Assembly (NCBI GenBank): GCA_025056555.1
Contig: JANWVZ010000015.1
Coordinates: forward strand, 1 to 35,457
Direction: 5' to 3'
Length of the DNA stretch: 35,457 bases
Source of the DNA: Gemmatales bacterium
GTDB taxonomy: Bacteria; Planctomycetota; Planctomycetia; Gemmatales; HRBIN36
The notes under the pieces were generated by a model that saw nothing but the letters and a program-made list of their open reading frames with translations, was not told the origin of the DNA and made no database searches. The position numbers and the translations under genes were made by a program. This document shows, one piece after another, positions 7,598-17,175 of this stretch (position 1 is its first letter; every line of letters begins with the position of its first letter).

Positions 7598-10018
7598 CTA
7601 AGGCTTTTGCACAAGTTCGAGCCAGCGGGCCAATTCGCTTAGTTGAGCACGAAAGTCGGCTAATTCCGATGATGCCGGCGGAATACCAGCAAAACGATAA
7701 CGGTAATATGCTTCGGTCATACGTACCGGCAGATTGCATAAGGCTGAGGAGGGACATCCATGGGCTTGGAGCCAATTCTGGGCTGCTTGGGCATACTCCA
7801 GCAAAGATTGGTGCGTCGGTCGCGCCGGCAGAATACGGCTCAGCCATTGAACCAATGTTCGCTCCCACTCGGTTGTAGGCACCAAAGTATCGGAGCGTTG
7901 GAAACGGGCATCGCGGCGTGCACGCAAACGCTGCCAAACGATGAAGGCAATCACGGCTAGGGCCAAGGCTCCCGCCGCCCGCCCTAGTGCCAGCAGCAAC
8001 TCCTGGCTCTCTAAATCTGCCAGGTGCCATTTTTCCAGCAGGTTGTTTATAGTAGCGAAGGAGCGAAAACCCTGCCCGGTGGCCCCATCCAGCATGATGA
8101 TCTCCCACAGGAAGCGAAGGTCATCCATTAACATACGCCACCACGAAGCCTGACGAATTGGCAGAACAGACAGTGCCGTGGAGGGTGTCGGCTCAAAAGT
8201 AAGCCAACGGCCTTGTGAGATACGGCCATCCAGACCGCGAGGCCCGATGAAGGCTTCGACCCAAGCATGCGCATGGTAGGCGCGAATCTCATGCGTGCGC
8301 CAATTCGGATTCCATTCCCCGCCGCGAAAGCCGATGACAATCCGGGCGGGAATCTGTTGAGCCCGTAACAGCAAAGCCAACGCGGAGGCGTAATGTTGAC
8401 ACCAGCCCGCTTTCTTGCCATCGGGAGTCACCGGTTCCAGCAGGAACTCTTCTGTGGGATCCAGGTCATGTCGCAGTCGGGACCGACTCAGAGCGTAAAC
8501 GAACTCCGTCGGATTATTCGCCAAGTAGCCTTCCAACACCTTGACTTTGCTCAAGACCTGATCAGCATCTTCGCCCGGAACAGGCCGGGGCGGTAAACGG
8601 TGACGTTGCAGGATTTGCATGGAAAGTTTTTCCAGACGGCCGCTGTTACGCAAGGAGCGCGGGAGTTGGTCTAACGGTTCGTAAGCCAGGTCGCGCGTCG
8701 GTGCGGTAGAGAACCATGGCTGGGCGAATGATGGAAGCCGCAGCAGATCTGAAGTGCGCGGCTGGGGTAGAGGCCCTTCAGGCGAGGTGGCGCTGCGGTC
8801 ATAGAGCTGTTCATACCGAAGGATACGCGCGGAGCCTGCCAGGGCCACCCAGACGGCCGGTTCTCGCTGAACCACGCCGACACCCATCAATTCCGTATCT
8901 GCATGAAACCAATGGGCCCATCGTGGCTTGGCGAGCGCTGGATGAGGCTCAGCCAGGGGCAACGGATAAGCACTGCTGAAGCGCCATTGCTCCAGGCCCG
9001 GTACGTCCAAGCCCACCGCTGCAGGCAGTTTGGTCAAATCCGCATGAAACTGTAACCGATAACTACCAGCGCTGTTGGTCGAAATGGGATACCGGTAGGG
9101 AACGTATGTCAGATCATCCTGCGCACCCGGGCGCCATTTGCCCAGGCTGTAGCTGCTGCAGGTCAGCACGCGTAACCGCAGGTCTTCTCCCAGCCAGACT
9201 TTGTTGCCCGCAGAGTCCCAGGCATCCATGCGGACGACCAGTTCATCACTGAGCCGCAATGTATCGCCCACTGTCAGATCAATTCCCCCCGAGATCCCGC
9301 TGAGACTTTGCGACAGCGTGCCGACCCGCAACCAGGAAGTATCCGAGGAACTGCCCAAACGCGGAATCGTCAGAAACAAGATTAGCGCCAGGACTAATCC
9401 CAGACTGCACCACCACAGTCCCGAACCTACCGCGAGGCGCCAAAGCCAGAAGCGTCTTGGGGTGATTGGTGCGGTCTGGCCAGGGTCGCCACTGGCCGAC
9501 TCCCGATACATTTGCAACACAATGACCGCCCAAACACCGCTCGCCAGGTAAAGCAGTAATAGGAACGGGAACCAGCGGTAACCCAAGTCCTCCGGCCGCG
9601 TCACCAGCGTGGCACAGGCCAGTACTACTTGCACCAGGGCCAGAGCGTGCATCATCCAGTAATCGCCGGCGCTGCGCGGCCTGAGCCACTTGGCCAACAG
9701 CAACAGTGCCAAGAGTGTCCCGCCGCGAATAAAACCGACCCGCAACCCTTCGTCGCCCGACAACCGGCCTCCAGAGTGCTGGGAAGAAAACTCCCAGTTG
9801 ATCCAGATCAGCCACGCAATGATCAGCCCCAATCCCAATAGGTTGGCAGCCAGCGCACTGAGGTTCCACCGGCCCGGATAGGCCATTACCATCGTCAGGG
9901 CCACACACAACATCGGATATAACCATATCGGAGCCGTAGTGTCCACCACGGCCAAGCACGTTAACGCCAAGGTAAAGGTAAGCCAATGGCTGATGGAAAA
10001 CATCCAGTTACGCTGCAT
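7598..10018 (-). CDS. TgpA-type membrane transglutaminase-like protein
   Basis: An 806-residue inner-membrane protein with the TgpA architecture. It has a hydrophobic N-terminal block with about six or seven helices (roughly residues 10-220, DUF3488-like), a periplasmic transglutaminase-like core, another membrane helix (about 690-715) and a C-terminal cytoplasmic DUF4129-like tail. Catalytic residues in the core are Cys540 (GWCQHYAS) and His584 (HAHAWVE). The third member, usually Asp in a DPTP motif, is here Glu609 in FEPTP. It is the third gene of the MoxR-DUF58-TgpA set, a conserved association thought to act on cell-envelope proteins or stress response. The gap from DUF58 is 145 bases. 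The fold call is firm; substrate is unknown. Confidence 0.93.
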   Translation of the reverse strand: MQRNWMFSISHWLTFTLALTCLAVVDTTAPIWLYPMLCVALTMVMAYPGRWNLSALAANLLGLGLIIAWLIWINWEFSSQHSGGRLSGDEGLRVGFIRGGTLLALLLLAKWLRPRSAGDYWMMHALALVQVVLACATLVTRPEDLGYRWFPFLLLLYLASGVWAVIVLQMYRESASGDPGQTAPITPRRFWLWRLAVGSGLWWCSLGLVLALILFLTIPRLGSSSDTSWLRVGTLSQSLSGISGGIDLTVGDTLRLSDELVVRMDAWDSAGNKVWLGEDLRLRVLTCSSYSLGKWRPGAQDDLTYVPYRYPISTNSAGSYRLQFHADLTKLPAAVGLDVPGLEQWRFSSAYPLPLAEPHPALAKPRWAHWFHADTELMGVGVVQREPAVWVALAGSARILRYEQLYDRSATSPEGPLPQPRTSDLLRLPSFAQPWFSTAPTRDLAYEPLDQLPRSLRNSGRLEKLSMQILQRHRLPPRPVPGEDADQVLSKVKVLEGYLANNPTEFVYALSRSRLRHDLDPTEEFLLEPVTPDGKKAGWCQHYASALALLLRAQQIPARIVIGFRGGEWNPNWRTHEIRAYHAHAWVEAFIGPRGLDGRISQGRWLTFEPTPSTALSVLPIRQASWWRMLMDDLRFLWEIIMLDGATGQGFRSFATINNLLEKWHLADLESQELLLALGRAAGALALAVIAFIVWQRLRARRDARFQRSDTLVPTTEWERTLVQWLSRILPARPTHQSLLEYAQAAQNWLQAHGCPSSALCNLPVRMTEAYYRYRFAGIPPASSELADFRAQLSELARWLELVQKP

Positions 10019-10101
10019 CTTCTCTGTGGAGCCTCACCGCTTTGCCCTGCGATGCTTTTACTTCTACCTGAGGGCACTGGCGTCCGCGTCATTAGCAATA
10101 A

Positions 10102-10114
10102 GGAGCTAAGCTCC
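10102..10114. repeat. Short perfect inverted repeat between DUF58 and tgpA-like genes
   Basis: GGAGCT and AGCTCC are separated by a single base. On the minus strand the right arm is followed by TTATT, so a weak attenuator or a protein site is possible. With only one spacer base the innermost pairs could not form in RNA, which makes the real stem short. Confidence 0.25.
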
Positions 10115-10163
10115 AAGCCCCCTGCCGCGGCGCGTCTTCGCAGGGATATCGTTCCAGTTTATC

Positions 10164-11351
10164 CTATGCCGAATGGCTAGCTGCGCCTTGAGTCTTCGGA
10201 GGACTGTACCAAGTCAGGGCGCTGATGTCCTGGCCGCTGATGATCAGCGCTACGGTGGAGAGGATATCCGATGCCACCTGAGAGCTTGATCTCGAGGTGA
10301 TCCAGATGACGGGCAGCCGCAACAGCTCACTCGGCATCTGCTCTGTCCAACGCAGGGCAGGCCCCTCGCTGTACCCCTGCACCAGGGCCAGACTTTCCAG
10401 CAATGACCCGATCTGCGACGTCCCCGTCTGAGCAGTGGCGATGTTCAGTTGGCCATCGAAAACAACCAGCCCGACTTGACGACCTGGATCGCGATTAAAA
10501 GCCACCAGCAAACTGGCAGCTAAACTGACAGCGGCTTCCAATGGGCCGTACAGTTGTGCTGACTTCTTGGCCGGTTCCTGAGAAACAGGACGCCAGGCGT
10601 CCAACACGACCAAAACTTGTTCCGTTGCAGGGGGTTCCATTTCCCTCACCAGTAGCTTGCCCACACGCGCTGAACTCCGCCAATGCACGTAGCGGGGACT
10701 GTCTCCGCTGCGATACTCGCGCAACCCATGAAACTCAAATTCTGCTCCTGGCCACGGACGATGCCACGGTCGAACTCCCGCTAATCTCTGCGACTGCACC
10801 TGAAGCATCCAGTCCAGGTGAGCCAAGTTGACCTGGCCCAGCGCGGGATAGACAATCCGCTCTTCCTTTTGTGGCACAATTAGCTCACGCCGAAGCAGTC
10901 CCAACGGAAATCCCGTACCGACACGAACCTCTTTCCACTGATGACAGCCCCGTTTCCCCAAGACTATCGCCTGCCGTAACACCCGCTTTTCTCTTCGCCG
11001 CAATAAGGGAATATACCATCGCAGCTGGCCCTCATCGCATCGGTCTTCTAATCGTAAGGCTAGTTGTCGGCCGTTGGGGTTCTCCAGCTCCACCTCCACG
11101 AAACAGGGGGTGCCGGCAAAGATGGTCGCCGGTAAGCGCCTTATCACTCGCAAGTAACGCAACCCCCGACGCCAACAGACGATATAGATCCCCTGAAGCA
11201 CTAACAATCCAAACAAGAAAAACGCTAAGAATGCTAACAGTCCGATGTTACGATACCAACCTTGCGTCAACAGTACCGCAGCAAGCAGGAACCAGAACAT
11301 TCCCTCCCAAGTCGGCCTGATTCGACTGCGAGCGGACAGCTGTCTTTCCAC
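10164..11351 (-). CDS. DUF58 domain-containing protein
   Basis: A 395-residue membrane protein with two close hydrophobic segments near the N terminus (about 16-56), then a soluble part ending in a DUF58 domain. The signature YRSGDSPRYVHWRSSAR lies at about 213-229, and the following VLVVLDAW (about 246-253) starts a von Willebrand factor A-like fold. Such proteins are encoded with MoxR ATPases and are thought to be scaffolds or targets of the ATPase. Two in-frame GTG starts compete. The one at 11351 has AAGGGA about nine bases upstream and is chosen; GTG at 11369 would add six residues. No ATG start is available. It is the middle gene of the cluster. Confidence 0.88.
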   Translation of the reverse strand: MERQLSARSRIRPTWEGMFWFLLAAVLLTQGWYRNIGLLAFLAFFLFGLLVLQGIYIVCWRRGLRYLRVIRRLPATIFAGTPCFVEVELENPNGRQLALRLEDRCDEGQLRWYIPLLRRREKRVLRQAIVLGKRGCHQWKEVRVGTGFPLGLLRRELIVPQKEERIVYPALGQVNLAHLDWMLQVQSQRLAGVRPWHRPWPGAEFEFHGLREYRSGDSPRYVHWRSSARVGKLLVREMEPPATEQVLVVLDAWRPVSQEPAKKSAQLYGPLEAAVSLAASLLVAFNRDPGRQVGLVVFDGQLNIATAQTGTSQIGSLLESLALVQGYSEGPALRWTEQMPSELLRLPVIWITSRSSSQVASDILSTVALIISGQDISALTWYSPPKTQGAASHSA

Positions 11352-11369
11352 AGGTGAGCTTCCCTTCAC

Positions 11370-11908
11370 TTCATCTCATTTCAGCTAAGGTCACTCGGCA
11401 GTTCTCTTTCTTTTTGCGGGCACCGCAGTGAAAAGTTCCGCGGCCCCAGACGAAATTCAGGTAACACATTATCAAAATGCAGTTCTCGTTGGTCCTCCAG
11501 AATGCACACCGATGTTGCACTGGTATATCCATCAACCGGCTGTACCAGCGGTGCACGTTCCCCATACCCGCCGCACGCCTCAACGGAAACGGTCATCCTC
11601 CTTTGGTACCAAGTTCTCCCTTGTCTCGCTTGGGTTAATCACTTCCACTTTGGGCAAAGACATGTAGCAGAAAGCCCTGGAATTCGATTCTCCACAGGGT
11701 TGCCCGTAGTAATCATTGCCATGGCTAGCTAGTTGTGGGCAATATCCCGCTACCACGTTCCACTTCCCCATTTTCGTTGCCACTGCGATTTGACATTTAC
11801 TGGATCGCCGTCTCTATACATAGTCTTATAGTGGCGCTCGAACTGCGGGCATCCGTCGGTTCTGCCTCACGGAGTGTTCTCTAAGCTCAACAGAGATGCG
11901 GTAGGATG
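11370..11908. other. Spacer inside the MoxR-DUF58 cluster, possible gene remnant
   Basis: About 540 bases separate two genes that are normally adjacent. On the minus strand two small frames overlap: 11580-11783 (67 codons, GTG start) and 11381-11596 (71 codons, ATG start at 11596). An AAGGAGG directly abuts the second ATG, too close to serve as its ribosome binding site. Neither product shows a family I recognise. The pair could be the remains of a frameshifted gene, a recent pair of small genes, or chance. On the plus strand TTGACA (11790-11795) and TATACA (11815-11820) resemble a promoter, but the 19-base spacing is long. Confidence 0.35.
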
Positions 11909-12847
11909 TCAAACAGGCACAGGGGTGGCCTCCAGGATTTCAGCCATAATGCGCTCGCTGCTTTGCATCTGGCCATTGTAGCGATAGCCGACGGGGAAAA
12001 TGCGGTGAGCAAGCACAGGGATTGCCAGGCGTTTGATGTCATCGGGCACGACAAAATCACGACCTTCACAGTAAGCTAACGCCTGGGCACAGCGATACAG
12101 AATCAGCGCCCCGCGAATACTCACTCCTAACTGCACATCATCCCGTTGCCGCGTTGCTGACACAATGTCCAACAAATAATCGTATAAACAGTCGTCCATC
12201 CGCACCTGGCGTACCTCGGCTTGCATGGCGAGAATATCGTCGCGGGTGACTACCGGTTGCAGCGTGTCCACAGGTTCGCCTGACCGGTGCTGCACCAGCA
12301 CCGACCTTTCAACTTGCCGATCCGGGTAACCTAACCGCAGGCGTAACGCGAAGCGATCCAGTTGATTTTCTGGTAAGGGATAAGTGCCCTGGTATTCATA
12401 AGGATTCTGGGTGGCCACTACCAAAAAAGGCGCTTGCAGCGGATACGTGACGCCATCCACCGACACCTGCCGATCACTCATTGCTTCCAGTAAGGCACTT
12501 TGCGTTCGCGGTGTGGCACGGTTGATTTCGTCCGCCAGGACGATGTTCGCAAAGATCGGCCCGGGCTTGAACACAAATTCGTTGCTCGGCGGGTGAAAGA
12601 TGCTGGTCCCAATGACATCGCTTGGCAGCAAATCCGGCGTGAACTGAATGCGGTGGAAGATGCCATCAATGCTGCGAGCCAGTGCTTTCGCTAACAAGGT
12701 CTTGCCAACGCCAGGGACATCTTCAATGAGAACGTGCCCTTCAGACAAGAGGGCGACCACGGCCAGACGCACTACTTCGGGTTTGCCCAGCAGTACACTG
12801 TTTACGTTGTGTTCCAGCAAACGCAATCGTTCTCGCCAATGGTTCAT
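11909..12847 (-). CDS. MoxR-family AAA+ ATPase
   Basis: A cytoplasmic AAA+ ATPase of the MoxR group, chaperone-like proteins that help mature or activate partner proteins. The 312-residue product has Walker A VPGVGKT at 44-50, Walker B IVLADEI at 102-108, the following NRATPRTQSALLEAM segment, sensor 1 in VATQNPYEYQG, and a C-terminal helical lid. Length fits the family. It is the first gene of the MoxR/DUF58/TgpA set, so its probable partners are the DUF58 and transglutaminase proteins downstream. ATG at 12847 is the only reasonable start, though no good ribosome binding site precedes it. Ninety-five bases separate it from the oxidoreductase gene upstream. Confidence 0.95.
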   Translation of the reverse strand: MNHWRERLRLLEHNVNSVLLGKPEVVRLAVVALLSEGHVLIEDVPGVGKTLLAKALARSIDGIFHRIQFTPDLLPSDVIGTSIFHPPSNEFVFKPGPIFANIVLADEINRATPRTQSALLEAMSDRQVSVDGVTYPLQAPFLVVATQNPYEYQGTYPLPENQLDRFALRLRLGYPDRQVERSVLVQHRSGEPVDTLQPVVTRDDILAMQAEVRQVRMDDCLYDYLLDIVSATRQRDDVQLGVSIRGALILYRCAQALAYCEGRDFVVPDDIKRLAIPVLAHRIFPVGYRYNGQMQSSERIMAEILEATPVPV

Positions 12848-12942
12848 GGGATTCGGTCGTTTGTTGCAGCACTTTCACTCCAGGAAAGCAGCGGGGTCTT
12901 CTCAAAAGCACTCAGCATTGGCATTGTACCGCGGTTCTCAGC

Positions 12943-13977
12943 TCATTTGCCAGCGCGAATAACAATTTTGCCAAACATCCGGCGCTGCTCCATGTGTTCC
13001 TGAGCCTGGCGAGCCTGGTCCAGGGGAAAGACTGAGTCAATGACTGGTCGCAATTCGCGCCGCTCCACCAGCTTCAAGACGGTGAGCAAATCATGACGGC
13101 TCCCCATGTAGGCGCCGGTGACCACCAGCTGTTGGGTAAAGAAGAAACGCAAATCCAGTTCGACTTTCGGCCCGGTAGTGGCTCCGCAGGTAACCAGACG
13201 ACCGTTCCGCGCGAGCGACTTGAGCGCCGCCTGCCACATCGCTTGTCCCACGTGCTCGACCACGACATCCACACCGCGCCCCTGAGTGATCTTGCGCACC
13301 TCTGAGGCGATGTCGTGTTGGGTGTAATCCAATACGTAATCAGCCCCCAGTTCTTCCGCGCGGCGACATTTCTCCTTTCCACCCGCCACCGCCAGGACGC
13401 GCGCCCCGACGAACTTGGCAATCTGGATTGCCGCCACCCCGACGCCACTCGACGCTCCCATGACCAGAACATCCTCCCCGGCTTGCAAGTTGGCCCGTCG
13501 CAGCAGCATGTTCCATGCGGTCAGGAACGTCAGCGGTACCGCCGACCACTCCTCAAAAGACCACGCTTCGCTTATGGGAATGACATCACACGCACGGGCC
13601 TTACTGAACTCGGCAAAGCCACCCTGCGTCTGGTAGCCGTGAATGCGGTAGTCCGCATCCAGGTGGTCCAGACCGGCCGTCGTCCACTCGCTGATCGTTC
13701 GGGGCAACAAACCGGGAGCAATCAGGACACGTTGGCCGATAGTTAAACCCGTTACCTTCGGTCCCGTAGCAGCCACAATGCCTGTAACCTCGCAACCGCC
13801 GATGTGCGGCATCGGACTAACCCCCGGCAGGCCACGACGTACCCAGAGATCCAGATGATTAAGTGCACAGGCGCGCACCTCTACCAGGACTTCGTCCTCC
13901 TCCAGCGTTGGCATAGGCACGTCCCGCACCTCCAGGACCTCCGGCCCGCCGTGTTGCTCGAAGATTACCGCTTTCAT
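12943..13977 (-). CDS. MDR-family zinc-type alcohol dehydrogenase / quinone oxidoreductase
   Basis: A medium-chain dehydrogenase/reductase of 344 residues. The N-terminal GroES-like part includes ACALNHLDLWVRRG (36-49), and the Rossmann part has the nucleotide-binding VMGASSGVGVAAIQIAK (172-188). Members of this subgroup often carry four cysteines binding structural zinc between about residues 88 and 110. Here that stretch (PGLLPRTISEWTTAGLDHL onwards) has none, and the canonical catalytic zinc ligands are also not evident, so it may be a zinc-free, NADPH-dependent enone or quinone reductase. The start at 13977 is chosen over the in-frame TTG at 14001 because GAGGAA lies eight bases before the ATG. 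It sits downstream of meaB on the same strand with a 179-base gap. Substrate is unknown. Confidence 0.88.
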   Translation of the reverse strand: MKAVIFEQHGGPEVLEVRDVPMPTLEEDEVLVEVRACALNHLDLWVRRGLPGVSPMPHIGGCEVTGIVAATGPKVTGLTIGQRVLIAPGLLPRTISEWTTAGLDHLDADYRIHGYQTQGGFAEFSKARACDVIPISEAWSFEEWSAVPLTFLTAWNMLLRRANLQAGEDVLVMGASSGVGVAAIQIAKFVGARVLAVAGGKEKCRRAEELGADYVLDYTQHDIASEVRKITQGRGVDVVVEHVGQAMWQAALKSLARNGRLVTCGATTGPKVELDLRFFFTQQLVVTGAYMGSRHDLLTVLKLVERRELRPVIDSVFPLDQARQAQEHMEQRRMFGKIVIRAGK

Positions 13978-14117
13978 CGCCAGATTCCTCGTGTGGACCA
14001 ATCATGACTGGATAAACCCATCTTCCAGTGTGATTTATCTTAGACCCTGAAGCCGATCCTGGGAATGAACTGTCCCTCGTTTTTCACCTAAGCCGCTCTG
14101 TGAATTTCTGACTAGTG

Positions 14118-14139
14118 GGCGGCAGTACAGATTTCCGCC
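14118..14139 (-). terminator. Weak hairpin after meaB
   Basis: GGCGG and CCGCC flank a 12-base loop in the gap downstream of the meaB stop. There is no T-run on the minus strand, so intrinsic termination is doubtful. Confidence 0.2.
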
Positions 14140-14156
14140 GTCATTGCACTTGAAGA

Positions 14157-15107
14157 TCAGTGTCCATTTTCGCTGAGTCGGCGCGCTAATTCGCAGGCGG
14201 CCTCCCAGGTATCCCAACCGTTTTGTCTGGCTTCCTCCAGCACTCGCGCGACTAAATCTTTTTTTTCGGCAAAACGTTCCGCTAATATTTCCTGCGCCAG
14301 GAGCAATAACCGTCGCGCATAATATTCCTGAAGACGGCGTCGCCGCGGACTCTGCATCAGCCGGGACACGAGATCACTAAGTCCCAGGTTCTTAGCCGCA
14401 CTGACTACGGTGACAGGCTTAGGAGGGAACCCCGGGAGATTCAGCGTCTGCTGTAATTGAGCGGCTGTACGTGCGGCGCCTGGTAAATCCCCTTTACTAA
14501 CGACCACTAAGTCGGCTATCTCCAGCAACCCGGCTTTTTCCCATTGAATTTCGTCCCCACTTTCCGGCGGAATCAGTAATACCAGGAAGTCCACCAAATC
14601 ACCAATAGCGACGTCGGCCTGACCGACACCTACGGTTTCGATGACGACCCAATCAAAGCCGAATTTTTCTAATAAGGCAATTCGGACATCTAAGTTTTCA
14701 GCAATCCCCTGTCGTCCCGGAGGTGTGGCCAGGCTGCGGATATAGATGCCTTGTTCGTCCACAGGTACCGGCATACGAATGCGGTCGCCTAAGAGTGCAC
14801 CTCCCGTGAGAGGGCTTCGCGGATCGCAAGCCAGTACCGCCACGGTACGTCCCTGTTGTCGTAGCAGTGGCAGCAGTTTGCCGATCAGAGTGCTCTTACC
14901 AGCTCCCGGACTGCCGGTAACCGCGACGGTAAGACTCGTCTGCTCCGGGAATGCGTGGGCCAGACATTTATAGATGGTCCGTCTGTAGGCTGCCTGGTCC
15001 ACCAGAGTCAATAGACGGGCCAACGCGCGCCGCTCACCTTGTTGATAGGCAGCCCAAAGAGATTTCAGGACTAAATCTAAGTCCTGGGCAGATTCACCTG
15101 CTTGCAT
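14157..15107 (-). CDS. meaB: Methylmalonyl-CoA mutase-associated GTPase MeaB
   Basis: A G3E-type P-loop GTPase that protects methylmalonyl-CoA mutase and gates delivery of adenosylcobalamin. The product from ATG 15107 has 316 residues, with Walker A TGSPGAGKS at 64-72, a DPRSPLTGGALLGDRIRM segment typical of MeaB/ArgK, the switch region ETVGVGQ, and a base-recognition motif VSKGD in place of the more common NKAD. The frame extends to 15182, but the longer N terminus would run deep into the mutase small-subunit gene. ATG 15107 overlaps that gene by 14 bases, implying translational coupling; ATG 15119 is a near alternative. Direct linkage to both mutase subunits supports the role. Confidence 0.95.
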   Translation of the reverse strand: MQAGESAQDLDLVLKSLWAAYQQGERRALARLLTLVDQAAYRRTIYKCLAHAFPEQTSLTVAVTGSPGAGKSTLIGKLLPLLRQQGRTVAVLACDPRSPLTGGALLGDRIRMPVPVDEQGIYIRSLATPPGRQGIAENLDVRIALLEKFGFDWVVIETVGVGQADVAIGDLVDFLVLLIPPESGDEIQWEKAGLLEIADLVVVSKGDLPGAARTAAQLQQTLNLPGFPPKPVTVVSAAKNLGLSDLVSRLMQSPRRRRLQEYYARRLLLLAQEILAERFAEKKDLVARVLEEARQNGWDTWEAACELARRLSENGH

Positions 15108-15501
15108 GACTATCCACATCCTGGAAATAGCGAACGATGTCGGACAGAGAGGAACCCGGGCCGAAAACTTTCGCCACACCACAGGCTAACAAAGCCGCTA
15201 CGTCTTCCTCAGGAATTGTTCCACCCACAACGACGCGCACATGATGGAGACCTTGCTGACGCAACAGTTCTACTACTTTGGGGACTAAGATCAGATGAGC
15301 ACCGCTCAGGAGACTGATGCCGAGCCAATCCGCGTCTTCCTCGGCAACGACCCGCACCACTGCCTCCGGACTGAGCCACAGGCCCGGATAAATGACCTCG
15401 AAGCCGGCATCGCGCAAGGCGCGCGCTACCACCTTGATGCCGCGATCATGGCCATCTAAGCCGACTTTCGCTAACACAATTCGCCGCGTGCGTGCTGCCA
15501 T
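15094..15501 (-). CDS. Methylmalonyl-CoA mutase, cobalamin-binding small subunit
   Basis: A stand-alone B12-binding domain of 135 residues. The signature DGHDRG at 16-21 contains the lower axial ligand His18, followed by the GISLLSG and VVGGTIPEED segments that cradle the cofactor tail. In many bacteria this domain is fused to the mutase catalytic chain; here it is a separate gene, as in archaeal and some bacterial two-subunit mutases. It begins 21 bases after the large-subunit gene and overlaps meaB, so the three form an operon. It should bind adenosylcobalamin and assemble with the large subunit. Confidence 0.95.
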   Translation of the reverse strand: MAARTRRIVLAKVGLDGHDRGIKVVARALRDAGFEVIYPGLWLSPEAVVRVVAEEDADWLGISLLSGAHLILVPKVVELLRQQGLHHVRVVVGGTIPEEDVAALLACGVAKVFGPGSSLSDIVRYFQDVDSHASR

Positions 15502-15522
15502 AGCGAGCTCAGTCTCTCGCGG

Positions 15523-17175
15523 TTACCACGAGGGAGGACGTTCATAGCGACCGAAAACATCGGCCAGCGCCTGCATGGCTTCGCCGACGCTTATGCGGGC
15601 CCGTGCCGCTTCTATCAGAACGGGGACCAGGTTTTCGCCGCGCTCAGCTGTCTGACGAATTGCCTTCAGATGCCGCGCTACTTCCTCCGCGGAGCGACAG
15701 GCCTTGATCCGGCGCAGCCGTTCAACCTGCTCACGCTCCACCGCCGGGTCCAAGCGGAGGATCTCCAATTTAGTCTCTTCAGGTTCGACAAACGCGTTGA
15801 CTCCGACTATGATCTTGTGCCGCAATTCTACTTCCCGCTGATAGGCGTAGGCAGCGTCAGCAATTTCACGGCGGAAAAAGCCGTTCTCTATACCGGCGAT
15901 TACACCCCCCATCTCTTCAATGCGTCGAAAATAATTTTCGGCCTCGTACTGCATCTGTCGTGTTAAGGCTTCGACATAATAACTGCCTCCTAACGGGTCC
16001 ACCGTGTTAGTGACCCCTGTTTCATAGGCAAGAACCTGCTGGGTTCTCAAGGCCAGGGTTGCGGTGTGTTCGGTGGGCAGGGAAAGGGTTTCATCGAGAC
16101 TGTTGGTATGCAGCGATTGACAGCCCCCTAAGACCGCAGCGAGTGCCTGATAGGCGACGCGGATCAGGTTGACTTCCGGCTGCTGGGCCTGGAGTGAGCA
16201 GCCTGCGGTTTGGGCATGGAACCGTAACTTCCAGGAGTTAGGGTTTCTGGCGCCGTAGCGCTCGCGCATCGCCTTGGCCCATAAGACCCGCGCCGCTCGA
16301 TACTTCGCTACTTCCTCGAAAATATCGTTATGGGCATTGAAGAAAAAACTTAGTCGTGGAGCAAAGGCATCTATATCTAAGCCGCGTTCTAAGCATCGGC
16401 CCACATAGTGAAAGGCGTCTGCCAAGGTGAAGGCCAGCTCCTGTACGGCAGTAGCTCCTGCCTCGCGGATGTGATACCCGCTGATCGAAACTGTGTTCCA
16501 CTGCGGCACGTGTTCGGTGCAGAATTCGATGAGGTCCACCACCAGACGAACCGAAGGCTCCGGCGGAAAGACAAACTCATTCTGAGCATGAAATTCCTTC
16601 AGGATATCGTTTTGGATGGTGCCCCGAAGTTTTTTCCAGTCGAAACTGCGCTCGCGGGCGTGCGCCAGGAAGAAGGCAAAAATCACGATAGCTGGCGCAT
16701 TAATCGTCATGGAAATGGAAACCTGATGCAAATCTATGTCGGCATATAAGTCGCTGATGTCGTCTAAGGTGTCTACCGCGACCCCCAGTCGGCCAACCTC
16801 TCCAGCGGCCCGGGGATCATCGCTGTCCAGCCCCATGAGGGTGGGAAGGTCGAAAGCCGTGCTTAGTCCGGTTTGCCCCTTGGCCAGCAGGAAGTGGAAA
16901 CGCTGATTAGTCTGCCGAGCATTCCCGAACCCGGCAAATTGCCGCATCGTCCAGAGCCGACCGCGATACATAGAGGCATGAATGCCCCGTGTATAGGGGT
17001 ATTGTCCCGGATAGCCGAGTTCGGTGTCGTAATCGAAGCCGGGCAGAGCTTCGGGAGTATAGAGGGGAGCTACTTCCCGGCCACTTACTGTGGTCGGAGG
17101 TTCAGGTCGGCTCGGACTATGGCGCAATTCCTCCTCATAAGCTAAACGCGCAGCATCTAAAGTAGCAGGGGGCAT
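15523..17175 (-). CDS. Methylmalonyl-CoA mutase, large (catalytic) subunit
   Basis: The catalytic chain of adenosylcobalamin-dependent methylmalonyl-CoA mutase, interconverting methylmalonyl-CoA and succinyl-CoA in propionate, odd-chain and branched-chain metabolism. The 550-residue product carries the TIM-barrel substrate signature [20 protein letters not shown] (61-80) and later conserved segments [33 protein letters not shown] and [13 protein letters not shown]. It stops before a B12-binding domain, which is supplied by the next gene. I cannot exclude a related mutase such as ethylmalonyl- or isobutyryl-CoA mutase, but adjacency of meaB and overall similarity favour methylmalonyl-CoA. ATG 17175 has GAGGGA about five to six bases upstream. 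Confidence 0.95.
   Translation of the reverse strand: MPPATLDAARLAYEEELRHSPSRPEPPTTVSGREVAPLYTPEALPGFDYDTELGYPGQYPYTRGIHASMYRGRLWTMRQFAGFGNARQTNQRFHFLLAKGQTGLSTAFDLPTLMGLDSDDPRAAGEVGRLGVAVDTLDDISDLYADIDLHQVSISMTINAPAIVIFAFFLAHARERSFDWKKLRGTIQNDILKEFHAQNEFVFPPEPSVRLVVDLIEFCTEHVPQWNTVSISGYHIREAGATAVQELAFTLADAFHYVGRCLERGLDIDAFAPRLSFFFNAHNDIFEEVAKYRAARVLWAKAMRERYGARNPNSWKLRFHAQTAGCSLQAQQPEVNLIRVAYQALAAVLGGCQSLHTNSLDETLSLPTEHTATLALRTQQVLAYETGVTNTVDPLGGSYYVEALTRQMQYEAENYFRRIEEMGGVIAGIENGFFRREIADAAYAYQREVELRHKIIVGVNAFVEPEETKLEILRLDPAVEREQVERLRRIKACRSAEEVARHLKAIRQTAERGENLVPVLIEAARARISVGEAMQALADVFGRYERPPSW

Noticed and set aside
11790-11820. Plus-strand TTGACA and TATACA as an antisense promoter to the MoxR gene
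   Set aside because: The 19-base spacing is too long for a confident call and no plus-strand product or reason for antisense transcription is seen.
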